34,786 bases of DNA from the NCBI GenBank assembly GCA_017453325.1, contig JAFTKK010000006.1, positions 1-34,786 on the forward strand, given 5' to 3'. Source of the DNA: Clostridia bacterium (GTDB taxonomy: Bacteria; Bacillota; Clostridia; Oscillospirales; CAG-272). The notes beneath the pieces are model-generated. The model was not told where the DNA came from, searched no databases, and saw only the letters and a list, made by a program, of their open reading frames with translations. A program made the position numbers and the translations under genes. Shown here piece after piece: positions 14,203-21,203 of this stretch. Each line of letters begins with the position of its first letter. Position 1 is the stretch's first letter.

Positions 14203-16290
14203 TTATCCTTCTACCACACGGGGCACGGTCACGTAGCCCTCGGCATGGGTCTTGGCGTTGGCAAGCAGATCGTCACGCGCGAAGTCATTTTCGGGCTCAT
14301 CCTCGCGGAGCACGTTTTTAAGATCTACCACGTAGGTAGCCTCTTGAATGCCCTCGGTGTTCACCGCCGAGAGCTGATCGGCAAAGCCGATGATCGCGCT
14401 CATATCCGCGGCCACGCGCGCCTTCTCCTCGCCCGAAAGCGACAGGCGTGCAAGGTCGGCAATGCGCTCAACGTCAACCGTGGGCGCGGCCTTTTTGCCA
14501 CCCGTTTTGCCACCTGTGCTCTCCTCTATGGCCTTGCCAAGACCAAGGATCTCAAGCTGAGAAGCATCCACCGGCGTGGGGGCATCGGTCATGGGGCAGG
14601 AGGCATCCTTGATCTTCGGGAATGCGATTACCTCTCTTAGGCTATCCGCACCCACCATGATCATCACAAAGCGGTCAAGACCGAAGGCAAAGCCCGCATG
14701 GGGGGGCGTGCCGTAGCGGAACGCACCGACCATGAAGCCAAAGCGATCCTCGATCTCCTCCTTCGAGAAGCCGAGCGCCTCAAACATCACGTTCTGCACG
14801 TCGCGGTTGTGGATACGAACAGAGCCGGAGCCCAGCTCAATACCGTTGAGCACCACGTCGTAGGCCTGTGCGCGCACCCTTGCCTTGTCGGTCAGAAGAT
14901 ACTGCACGTCCTCGGGATAGGGCATGGTAAAGGGGTGGTGGGTCGCCACAAAGCGATCCTCCTCCTCGGAATATTCAAACTGCGGGAAGTCCGTGACAAA
15001 CAGGAACTTAAATTCATCCTTGCGGCGCAGGTCAAGCATATCTGCCACCGTCAAGCGCAACGCGCCGAGCACCTTGCGCACGGTTGCGAGCTTATCGGCC
15101 GAGAACAGGATGAAGTCACCGGGCTTTGCGCCAAGGCGGTCAAGCAGCGCGCGGAAGCCCTCCTCGCTGAAGTACTTGGGCAGGATCGAATTGACGGTGC
15201 CGTCGGCACGCAGCAGGATCCAAGCCATGCCCTTTGCGCCAAAGGTGATGGCGGTCTCGGTGAGGTTTTCGATATCGGTACGGGCAAATTTTTCGCCCGC
15301 GCCGGGCACGCAGATGGCGCGCACCACGCCGCCCTGCTTGGTGACGGAATTAAACACCGAGAAGGTGGAGGCGGCGGCAAGATCGGTCACGTCCACGATC
15401 GGCAGCTCAAAGCGCAGGTCGGGCTTGTCCGAGCCGTATTTATCCATGGCCTCGTGCCAGGTAATGCGCTGGAAGGGCTCCTTGATATCAATGCCCTTGA
15501 CCTTGAAAAACAGATCCTTGAACATACCCTCAAGGTGCTGCAAGACGTCCTCCTGCTCAACAAAGGACATCTCCATATCCACCTGGGTAAATTCGGGCTG
15601 ACGGTCAGCGCGCAGATCCTCGTCACGGAAGCAGCGCGCCACCTGATAATAGCGGTCAATGCCGCCCACCATCAGAAGCTGCTTGTAGATCTGGGGAGAC
15701 TGGGGCAGCGCATAAAAGCTGCCGGGATGCACACGGGAGGGCACGAGATAGTCGCGCGCGCCCTCGGGCGTGGATTTGCAGAGCATGGGGGTCTCCACGC
15801 AAAGGAAGCCGTTGTCGGTGAGGTACTGCTCCACCGTGCGCTGGATAAAGGCACGGGTCTTCAGATTGTGGTACATGGAGGGTCGGCGCAGGTCAATGTA
15901 GCGGTATTTGAGGCGCAGATCCTCGCGCGTGTTCTGGTTATCCTCGGGCGAGAAGGGGAGCTGATCGCACTGCGACAGCAGCTCAATACCCGTGGCCATC
16001 ATCTCCACGGTGCCCGTGGCAATACGGGGGTTGACGGTCTCGGCGTCGCGCAGGCGGATACCGCCCCATGCGGAGATCACCGATTGGTTTCTCAGGCTCT
16101 CGGCCACGGCAAAATCCTCTGCCGTGAGGTTGGCCGCATCAAACACCACCTGCACCACGCCCTCGCGGTCGCGCAGGTCAATGAAAATGACGCCGCCCAT
16201 ATCGCGCTTGTTCAAGACCCAACCGGCCACACGCTGCTCGGTGCCGATGTGCGCCTCACGCACAAGTCCGCAATAAATCGTTCTTTTCAT
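14203..16290 (-). CDS. aspS-gatC: Fused aspartyl-tRNA synthetase and GatC
   Basis: A 695-residue fusion. Residues 1 to about 585 are a bacterial-type AspRS: OB-fold anticodon domain (VAGWVLNKRDMGGVIFIDLR near 21), class II motif 2 RCFRDEDLRADRQPEF near 217, the bacterial GAD insertion near 300-420, and motif 3 FGLDRFVMIM near 532. A linker rich in Gly, Lys and Thr (about 590-603) leads into a complete GatC (VERIADLARLSLSGEEK onward, ending in YVTVPRVVEG). AspRS of the non-discriminating type makes Asp-tRNA(Asn), which GatCAB amidates; the fusion tethers the two steps as a covalent transamidosome. Residue 31, His in several non-discriminating and Leu in discriminating enzymes, is Met. Start ATG 16290 has a GAAAGGAGC site. 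Confidence 0.93.
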   Translation of the reverse strand: MKRTIYCGLVREAHIGTEQRVAGWVLNKRDMGGVIFIDLRDREGVVQVVFDAANLTAEDFAVAESLRNQSVISAWGGIRLRDAETVNPRIATGTVEMMATGIELLSQCDQLPFSPEDNQNTREDLRLKYRYIDLRRPSMYHNLKTRAFIQRTVEQYLTDNGFLCVETPMLCKSTPEGARDYLVPSRVHPGSFYALPQSPQIYKQLLMVGGIDRYYQVARCFRDEDLRADRQPEFTQVDMEMSFVEQEDVLQHLEGMFKDLFFKVKGIDIKEPFQRITWHEAMDKYGSDKPDLRFELPIVDVTDLAAASTFSVFNSVTKQGGVVRAICVPGAGEKFARTDIENLTETAITFGAKGMAWILLRADGTVNSILPKYFSEEGFRALLDRLGAKPGDFILFSADKLATVRKVLGALRLTVADMLDLRRKDEFKFLFVTDFPQFEYSEEEDRFVATHHPFTMPYPEDVQYLLTDKARVRAQAYDVVLNGIELGSGSVRIHNRDVQNVMFEALGFSKEEIEDRFGFMVGAFRYGTPPHAGFAFGLDRFVMIMVGADSLREVIAFPKIKDASCPMTDAPTPVDASQLEILGLGKAIEESTGGKTGGKKAAPTVDVERIADLARLSLSGEEKARVAADMSAIIGFADQLSAVNTEGIQEATYVVDLKNVLREDEPENDFARDDLLANAKTHAEGYVTVPRVVEG

Positions 16291-16395
16291 ATTGAAGCTC
16301 CTTTCGGAATTTTTACAAAATTGTTGTTTAACGTTTGGTTACAGGCAGCCGCCTCGCGCTCTTAGCGCTCGGCGCAACCTGTTTGCACCAACTCT

Positions 16396-17073
16396 GCCTT
16401 CCCCAAGCAGGGGAAGGCTAAAGAATTCGCGTGCGAATTCTTTTCGAGGAACGCCGTAGCGTTCTTTATGGGACACACGTTAGTGGTGGATGAGGATGCC
16501 CGATGCAAAGCATCGTCCACCTCCGGAAGAATTCTCGCAAATTCTCGAGATGAGGATATCCCCCTCCAAAGCCGCTCCTCATTCTTTGAATGAAGATGCT
16601 TTGATTTTTAAATCGCTTGCTGTCAATTGGAGAATATCTAACACAGCCTCGCACACCGCATGATAGCGTTCATTGATATCCTTGTTTGTATATTTTAAAA
16701 CCGTTATTCCCCGTCGAGAAAGTGTAGCATCCCTCTCGGCATCTGCCTCCTTGTTTTCGGGCAAGGAATGCTGTGCACCGTCAATCTCTATGGCCAACTT
16801 GGCACTCGCAATATAAAAATCAAGGATATAGTTTTCAATGTTTTTTTGCCGTTTTACGGTAACGGGCAACAATCTTAGAAAATCATACCACAAGCGCTTT
16901 TCTTCCGCTGTCATGTTTTTTCGGAGTGTTTGCGCATTGTGTACAAGACGCTTGTTGTATGGATACATGCTGTCTCCTTTTCCGAAAAAATTGACTTTTT
17001 TTACCGAAGAAAGTGTTTTTGCTATCTCCTCATCCACCACTCCGTGGTCCCCCTTCTTCCGCAGGAGAAGGCT
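16396..17073. mobile_element. DUF559 endonuclease cassette bracketed by inverted REP-type halves
   Basis: The left half (16396-16495) has CCTTCCCC/GGGGAAGG, extra hairpins, then GGGACACACGTTAGTGGTGG and GATGAGG. The right half (17028-17073) is its inverse: CCTCATCCACCAC, GTGGTCCCCCTTC and the GCAGGAGAAGGCT hairpin. Between them lies one intact gene, the DUF559 endonuclease. The same two halves with only a 21-nt spacer make the short element at 6-122, so this looks like the gene-carrying form of that repeat. It sits between the T-box and aspS. Exact ends and target duplications cannot be defined from one copy. Confidence 0.55.
16579..16968 (-). CDS. DUF559 Vsr/PD-(D/E)XK-type endonuclease-fold protein
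   Basis: A 129-residue DUF559 protein, related in fold to the very-short-patch repair nuclease Vsr and other PD-(D/E)XK enzymes. The family core is intact: NAQTLRKNMTAEEKRLWY near residue 11, ILDFYIASAKLAIEIDGAQH near 48 (with the acidic residues expected to bind metal), the DAERDATLSRRGITVLKY block near 77 and a final helix. The ATG at 16968 has a strong AAAGGAGA site. The open frame upstream runs through repeats and the T-box and is not coding. No promoter of its own is clear, so it may be read from the T-box transcript. Codon choice is less GC-rich than in neighbouring genes (many AAA, ATT and TTT codons), consistent with transfer. Its biological role is unknown. Confidence 0.85.
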   Translation of the reverse strand: MYPYNKRLVHNAQTLRKNMTAEEKRLWYDFLRLLPVTVKRQKNIENYILDFYIASAKLAIEIDGAQHSLPENKEADAERDATLSRRGITVLKYTNKDINERYHAVCEAVLDILQLTASDLKIKASSFKE

Positions 17074-17098
17074 TATCGTGCAAACAATGCCGCTATGT

Positions 17099-17195
17099 CC
17101 ACGCAGGCTGTTGCCCTCCCTTGCGAGGGAGGGGGGACCGCTTGCGGTGGGTGAGTAGCTTGCACTTTTCCGTTCTCCCACAGGAGAAGGCTGAT
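17099..17195. repeat. Further copies of the hairpin repeat beside the T-box
   Basis: CCCTCCCTTGCGAGGGAGGG with GACCGC/GCGGTGGGTGAG (about 17112-17155) and a CGTTCTCCCACAGGAGAAGGCTGA hairpin (about 17172-17194) are divergent members of the repeat family seen at 6-122. The second one abuts the downstream edge of the T-box terminator. Confidence 0.6.
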
Positions 17196-17214
17196 TTTCG
17201 CAAATCTTGAAGTT

Positions 17215-17260
17215 GCAAAAAAATAACGCCCCTGAAAGTGCCGCGCACTTTCGGGGCGAA
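17215..17260 (-). terminator. T-box switchable terminator
   Basis: A 13-bp interrupted stem (GCCCC plus GAAAGTGC against GCACTTTC plus GGGGC) followed by seven T residues on the minus strand. Its 5' arm lies next to the antiterminator T-box sequence, as expected for mutually exclusive folding. Confidence 0.88.
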
Positions 17261-17500
17261 GGAAGATCCTTCGCGGTACCACCCGCATTTGAGCTTTCGC
17301 TCCTCATGGGCACTTTTCAAAAATGCCCCTCGGCTGTAACGTGCCGCCACGCTCAAATCTACTGCCGCCGGCAGACGGGTTCGGTTGAGAGCTCCGGAAT
17401 GTTCTTTCCCTGCGCGGCAATACCGTGCTTCCAGCCCCCACGGCTCTCTGTAATTGCCCTCGCAGCTACTTTTTTCCATCATCGCCTATGAAAATATTAT
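17215..17500 (-). promoter_or_regulatory. T-box riboswitch with overlapping Glu/Asn specifier codons
   Basis: Read on the minus strand: the stem I start AGAGAGCC with GGGGGCTGGAAGC distal elements; a specifier loop GGGAAAGAACATTCC closed by GAGCTCTC; and the invariant T-box GGGTGGTACCGCG (17272-17284). A terminator stem GCCCCGAAAGTGC/GCACTTTCAGGGGC with a T tract follows (17215-17260). The specifier GAAC (17401-17404) contains AAC (Asn) followed by the customary A, and GAA (Glu) one base earlier. Uncharged tRNA binding to the antiterminator bulge would allow read-through toward the DUF559 gene and aspS-gatC, gatA, gatB, about 925 bp away. A T-box on a transamidation operon sensing tRNA-Asn and tRNA-Glu through such overlapping codons is established in Clostridium acetobutylicum. 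Confidence 0.88.
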
Positions 17501-17508
17501 ACACGGAT

Positions 17509-17537
17509 ATTGTAGCACTATTCGCGCCGTCTGTCAA
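17509..17537 (-). promoter_or_regulatory. Sigma-A promoter of the T-box transcript
   Basis: On the minus strand, TTGACA (17532-17537), 17-bp spacer, TACAAT (17509-17514). It is the only strong promoter found for the aspS-gatC/gatA/gatB operon. Confidence 0.92.
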
Positions 17538-18252
17538 GTGGGGAGAGAAAAATTTATACCATAATTTATATCGCAAAAAACAGCAAAACTTTTAAATGCA
17601 AAAGCTCCTTCGTACGCAAAACCGCAGTTTCTTTTACACAAAACTCACAGGATGCTTGCCTTTTCTCCCGCAGTTGACGACAAAAAGGCGCGAAATTGTT
17701 ATAATAAAGCTACCATAAAGGCAACAAAACGCAGAACAAAGGAAAACAAAACACAGAAAAAAGGAGAACAAACATGAAAAAACTTCTTGGTTAAGCCGCA
17801 ATTTTTTATTTTTTGCGATTGGTGCGCCACCCCTAACACACACAAAAGCAGAGCAAAAAAGCTGCTGCCGCGCCGATTGCCCCTCGGTGCAGCCAAACCC
17901 CGCAGCCCTTATTTCACAAGCCTTGACGGCAAACTGCGCCGCCATGATTGCCCCCGGATCAAGCCGCCCCGTTTAGGGGCAACGCGCGGCGCGATCCACC
18001 GAGAGTAGGGTGGTGGCACCCGAGGGGGGTAGGGGGAAGGGTGCCTACCCCCCAAGAAAAGCAAAGAAAAGAAAAGCAAAGATAAGCAAAGATAAGAGGA
18101 GCGGAGCTGAGCGGAGCAAAAGGAGCGCGCCCGCGCGAGAGGGCATCCGCCCCATGGCTCCGCCACCCCTCGGCTCCGCCGAACGCTCCGCGCCGGCACA
18201 AAAAAGCAACTGAAAGGTGTTTTCGCGCTGCCCTTGGCTCCCTCCGGGAGGG
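17538..18252. other. Gene-poor repeat-rich spacer with an orphan start signal
   Basis: No convincing gene is present. At 17700-17705 there is TATAAT, with a TTGACG 20 bases upstream (long spacing, weak promoter). AAAAAAGGAG and an ATG at 17774 follow, but the frame closes after six codons (MKKLLG). The next codons could encode a hydrophobic stretch before another stop, so a decayed secretion-signal gene is possible. From 18000 to 18130 the DNA is purine-rich low-complexity sequence with AAGCAAAGATAAG iterations, and from 18130 to 18250 it is GC-rich with several small palindromes. Confidence 0.5.
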
Positions 18253-18453
18253 GGCTCCCGCGTAGCGGGTGGAGGGGCCCGCGTAACGTTCCCTCTCGCG
18301 CTCGCCATCTCTCCTCGCACCCTGTTCGCACATTCTCCCTCGTAGGGGAGGGCCTTGTGTCCTCCCGTTTCGTTGTTTTTTTCATCGTTGCTTTCGGGCG
18401 GAGCAAGCCCCGCCCCTACATCGAATTGGGCGTGTCGCCGCATGGTTCGCACA
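18253..18453. repeat. 201-bp direct repeat, copy A
   Basis: Copy A begins GGCTCCCGCG and ends CATGGTTCGCACA. It matches 18500-18700 at an offset of exactly 247 bp, almost perfectly from CTCGCCATCT onward and less well in the first 45 bp. It contains CGGGCGGAGCAAGCCCCGCC, whose inverse occurs at 26516-26540 and 26708-26732. The frame open across both copies is not coding. Confidence 0.85.
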
Positions 18454-18499
18454 TCACCGCATTGTTCGCACTCCCCATCCATGGTTCCCTTAGCGAGGG

Positions 18500-18700
18500 G
18501 GCTCCCGCGCAGCGGGTGAAGGAGTACGCGCAACATTCCCCCTCGCACTCGCCATCTCTCCTCGCACCCTGTTCGCACATTCTCCCTCGTAGGGGAGGGC
18601 CTTGTGTCCTCCCGTTTCGTTGTTTTTTTCATCGTTGCTTTCGGGCGGAGCAAGCCCCGCCCCTACACCGAATTGGGCGTGTCGCCGCATGGTTCGCACA
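18500..18700. repeat. 201-bp direct repeat, copy B
   Basis: Second copy of the 18253-18453 unit, separated from it by 46 bp of unrelated sequence. Near-identity of the last 155 bp suggests a recent duplication or two insertions of the same element. Confidence 0.85.
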
Positions 18701-18768
18701 AACCCGTAGGAGCAGGCGCCTTGTCAATCCTCTTGTCAATCCTCCCCAAACATCTTCTCGGCCCCCTC

Positions 18769-18797
18769 TTGCCAAAACCGAATTTTGGGTGTATAAT
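18769..18797 (+). promoter_or_regulatory. Sigma-A promoter for the polysaccharide operon
   Basis: TTGCCA (18769-18774), 17-bp spacer, TATAAT (18792-18797), ending 41 bp before the first glycosyltransferase gene. Confidence 0.85.
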
Positions 18798-18838
18798 GTA
18801 TTCTGTATAATTATCTTTAGTAAAAGGGGGGTAGCCGT

Positions 18839-20086
18839 ATGCCGAAGCGCTTATTATTCGTCACGTCGCGCTTGCCGTGGCCCGCGAACAGCGGCCGTCG
18901 CGTGTCGCTGTATCATTACTGCCGCGGCCTTGCCGAGCAATACGGCTATGAGGTGGCGCTCTTTGCCTTTCCCGAATGGGATCAGCCGCGCGACGGCACG
19001 GACAAGCCCCCGTTTATTGCCGAGGTGCACGTGGCCGCCCCTATCAGCGCCCCGCGCAAGGTTCTGAACCTCACGCGTGCCCTCTTTCGCGGCACCCCCT
19101 TTCAGTCCGCACTCTACGACAGCCCCGAAAACCGCCGCCGCTTAGCGGAGCTGGTCCATGCATGGCAGCCCGACGTGATCCTCTTTGACATGATCCGCCT
19201 CGCCCCCTACATGACCCCGTTTCTCGGGAGCACAAGGTGCATTCTCGACCTTGACGACCTGCTCTCGGTGCGCTATGCCCGCCAGTTAAAGCACTTTGAC
19301 GGCAGCACGGGCATTGCGGGGCATTATGCGGGCGGTATGTCCCCCTTTGCCGAAAAGCTGCTCTGCCACGGGCGCTTGGGCAAGGCGATCCTGAAAAGCG
19401 AGCGAAAGCGCCTCTGGCGCGCGGAACTGCACCATGCCGCAGCCGCAGACGGTGTGATCTTAGTCTCGGCACGCGAGACCGCGCGCCTCAACCGCGCCCT
19501 TGGCAAGCCCCTTGCCGTCACCGTCCCCACGGGCGTGGACATCACGGCCTTTACCGTGCCAAACGCGGCGAAACGCCCCGGTGTGTGCGGCTTCGTAGGC
19601 AATTTGCACGTGGCGGCCAACGTGGCGGCGCTCGATCATATCACAGAGCAGGTGCTGCCGCTGATCAAATCTCCCCTCACGCTTGAGGTGGTGGGCCCCT
19701 GCCCCGACGAGGTGCGTGCGCGCTTTGCCGCAAACACCCGCGTCAGCGTGCTCGGCGAGGTGGAAGCGCTCCCCTCGGTGATGGCCACGTGGCAATTTTC
19801 ACTCTGCCCCCTTGCCTTTGGCACGGGGCTGAAAACCAAGGTGCTGGAGGCCATGGCCGCCGCGCTCCCCGTGGTGACCAACGACGTGGGGGCCGAGGGC
19901 ATCGGAGCCGAAAACGGTACCGAAATTCTGATAGCCAACACGCCGCGGGAGCTGGCGGCGGCAGCAGAGCTTTTGCTCGCTGACCCTGCGCTCGGCAACA
20001 CGATCGGCGAGGCCGCGCGCCGCTTTGCAGCGGCAAACTTCTCGTGGCCGCAGATCTTTGATGCATTCGGGCAGCTTGGCCTATAA
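18839..20086 (+). CDS. GT4-type glycosyltransferase
   Basis: A 415-residue GT-B fold enzyme. The N-terminal half opens with LLFVTSRLPWPANSGRRVS, the loop typical of acceptor-side domains in the group that includes PEP-CTERM/EpsH-associated sugar transferases. The C-terminal half shows GFVGNLHVAANVAAL near residue 250 and the donor-binding GTGLKTKVLEAMAAALPVV near 330, followed by NDVGAEGI. It is predicted to be cytoplasmic or membrane-peripheral and to transfer a sugar from a nucleotide donor during surface-glycan assembly. The ATG at 18839 has AAAAGGGGGG upstream and a promoter at 18769. It is first in a five-gene operon; the next gene starts about 7-10 bp after it. Sugar specificity cannot be read. 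Confidence 0.87.
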   Translation: MPKRLLFVTSRLPWPANSGRRVSLYHYCRGLAEQYGYEVALFAFPEWDQPRDGTDKPPFIAEVHVAAPISAPRKVLNLTRALFRGTPFQSALYDSPENRRRLAELVHAWQPDVILFDMIRLAPYMTPFLGSTRCILDLDDLLSVRYARQLKHFDGSTGIAGHYAGGMSPFAEKLLCHGRLGKAILKSERKRLWRAELHHAAAADGVILVSARETARLNRALGKPLAVTVPTGVDITAFTVPNAAKRPGVCGFVGNLHVAANVAALDHITEQVLPLIKSPLTLEVVGPCPDEVRARFAANTRVSVLGEVEALPSVMATWQFSLCPLAFGTGLKTKVLEAMAAALPVVTNDVGAEGIGAENGTEILIANTPRELAAAAELLLADPALGNTIGEAARRFAAANFSWPQIFDAFGQLGL

Positions 20087-20095
20087 GGTGACATG

Positions 20096-21187
20096 ATGAA
20101 AATTTTACTCGATGACGGATTACAAAAGGGCGTTGGCACGGGCATCGGCAACTATGCTGCGGCGCTCGGCGAGGCGCTTTCGGCCCTACCCGATACCAAC
20201 GTCACGCGCGAGGACTTTTCCGCACACGGCTCGCGCAAGAAGGCGCGCGCGGCGTATCTTGCCTATCTCGGTTCGCGCGCATACCGCGAAAAGCTCGGCG
20301 GCTTTGACGTGGTGCACTATGCGAACTACGCCATGCCCCGAAAAGTGCCGAACAACACCGTGGCGGCGGTCACGGTGCACGATCTCGCCGCCTTTACCCA
20401 CCCCGAAACGCTCCCCCGTGCCTACGCCGCCTACAATCGCTTCATGATTCGCCGCGCCGTCAAGCGCGCCGACCTCATCTTCACGGTCTCGGAAAGCATG
20501 AAGCGGGAGCTTGTCGCACGTTTCCCCGAGGCGGCTGCGCACGTGGCGGCGGTCTATCCCGCACACGATGCGGCGGCAATCGCACCCACCACGCCCCCCG
20601 TTTATGAAAACAAGGCCCTATCGGGGCTTGAAAAACGCAAATTTTTCCTGTTCGTCGGCACCGTGGAACGGCGCAAAAACCTCACCGACCTCCTGCGCGC
20701 CTATCTCCTTTTGCAAAAGACCTGCCCTGCGGCGCGGGGCTACGCGCTGGTGCTGGCAGGCAGAGAGGGCTTTGGCGCGGAAGAGCTCACAAAGCTGATC
20801 AACAAAGCACAGACTGGGGCGGATATCCGCCTTGCGGGCTACGTCTCGGCCGCCGACCGCCAAAAGCTTTACGGCGAGGCTGCCGCCTTTGTGTTCCCCT
20901 CTCTTTACGAGGGGTTCGGGTCGCCGCAGACAGAGGCCATGGCCGCAGGCCTGCCCCTCATTCTCTCCGATATCCCCACCAACCGCGAGGTTTCGGGCAA
21001 TTACGGTTATTTTTACCCTCTTGGCGACGAAAGCGCCTTGGCCGCGCTGATGGCGCGCGCCGTGGCAGGTAAATTGCAGGCTGACCCCACGCTTGCCGCC
21101 GCGCGCCTTTCGCGCTTCTCGCGCGAGGCGCTTGCCACGCGCACCAAGGACGCATATCTCGCGGCAATGAAACGAAAACAGCAATGA
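20096..21187 (+). CDS. GT4-family glycosyltransferase
   Basis: A 363-residue GT-B enzyme of family GT4. An N-terminal GVGTGIGNYAAALGEAL loop binds the acceptor or donor phosphate. VHDLAAFTHPE lies near residue 100 and FTVSESMKREL near 130. KFFLFVGTVERRKNLTDLL near 183 is the classic start of the donor domain, and SLYEGFGSPQTEAMAAG near 270 is the E(x7)E signature. Such enzymes add mannose, rhamnose or similar sugars to lipid-linked glycans. The ATG at 20096 is preferred over the adjacent one at 20093 on spacing from AAGGTGA. It is second in the polysaccharide operon, upstream of the ligase/polymerase fusion. Confidence 0.9.
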   Translation: MKILLDDGLQKGVGTGIGNYAAALGEALSALPDTNVTREDFSAHGSRKKARAAYLAYLGSRAYREKLGGFDVVHYANYAMPRKVPNNTVAAVTVHDLAAFTHPETLPRAYAAYNRFMIRRAVKRADLIFTVSESMKRELVARFPEAAAHVAAVYPAHDAAAIAPTTPPVYENKALSGLEKRKFFLFVGTVERRKNLTDLLRAYLLLQKTCPAARGYALVLAGREGFGAEELTKLINKAQTGADIRLAGYVSAADRQKLYGEAAAFVFPSLYEGFGSPQTEAMAAGLPLILSDIPTNREVSGNYGYFYPLGDESALAALMARAVAGKLQADPTLAAARLSRFSREALATRTKDAYLAAMKRKQQ

Positions 21188-21203
21188 AAGCGAGGTGAGC
21201 ACC

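Noticed and set aside
14698..16365. Long plus-strand open frame opposite aspS-gatC (about 555 codons)
   Set aside because: It is antisense to a clear AspRS-GatC fusion, has no recognisable domain, and arises from GC-rich codon structure on the other strand.
16969..17313. N-terminal extension of the DUF559 protein
   Set aside because: The frame is open through repeats and the T-box, but a strong ribosome site and the family N terminus are at 16968.
18000..18130. Low-complexity AAGCAAAGATAAG stretch as a functional repeat array or origin
   Set aside because: Units are irregular and short; no DnaA-box cluster or partner gene was seen.
17028..18700. CRISPR array
   Set aside because: The repeats are few, long, inverted or palindromic, and not separated by uniform spacers; no cas genes are present.
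18234..19067. Plus-strand open frame across the 201-bp repeats into the glycosyltransferase region
   Set aside because: It runs through duplicated non-coding repeats and continues out of frame into the glycosyltransferase gene; no protein features.
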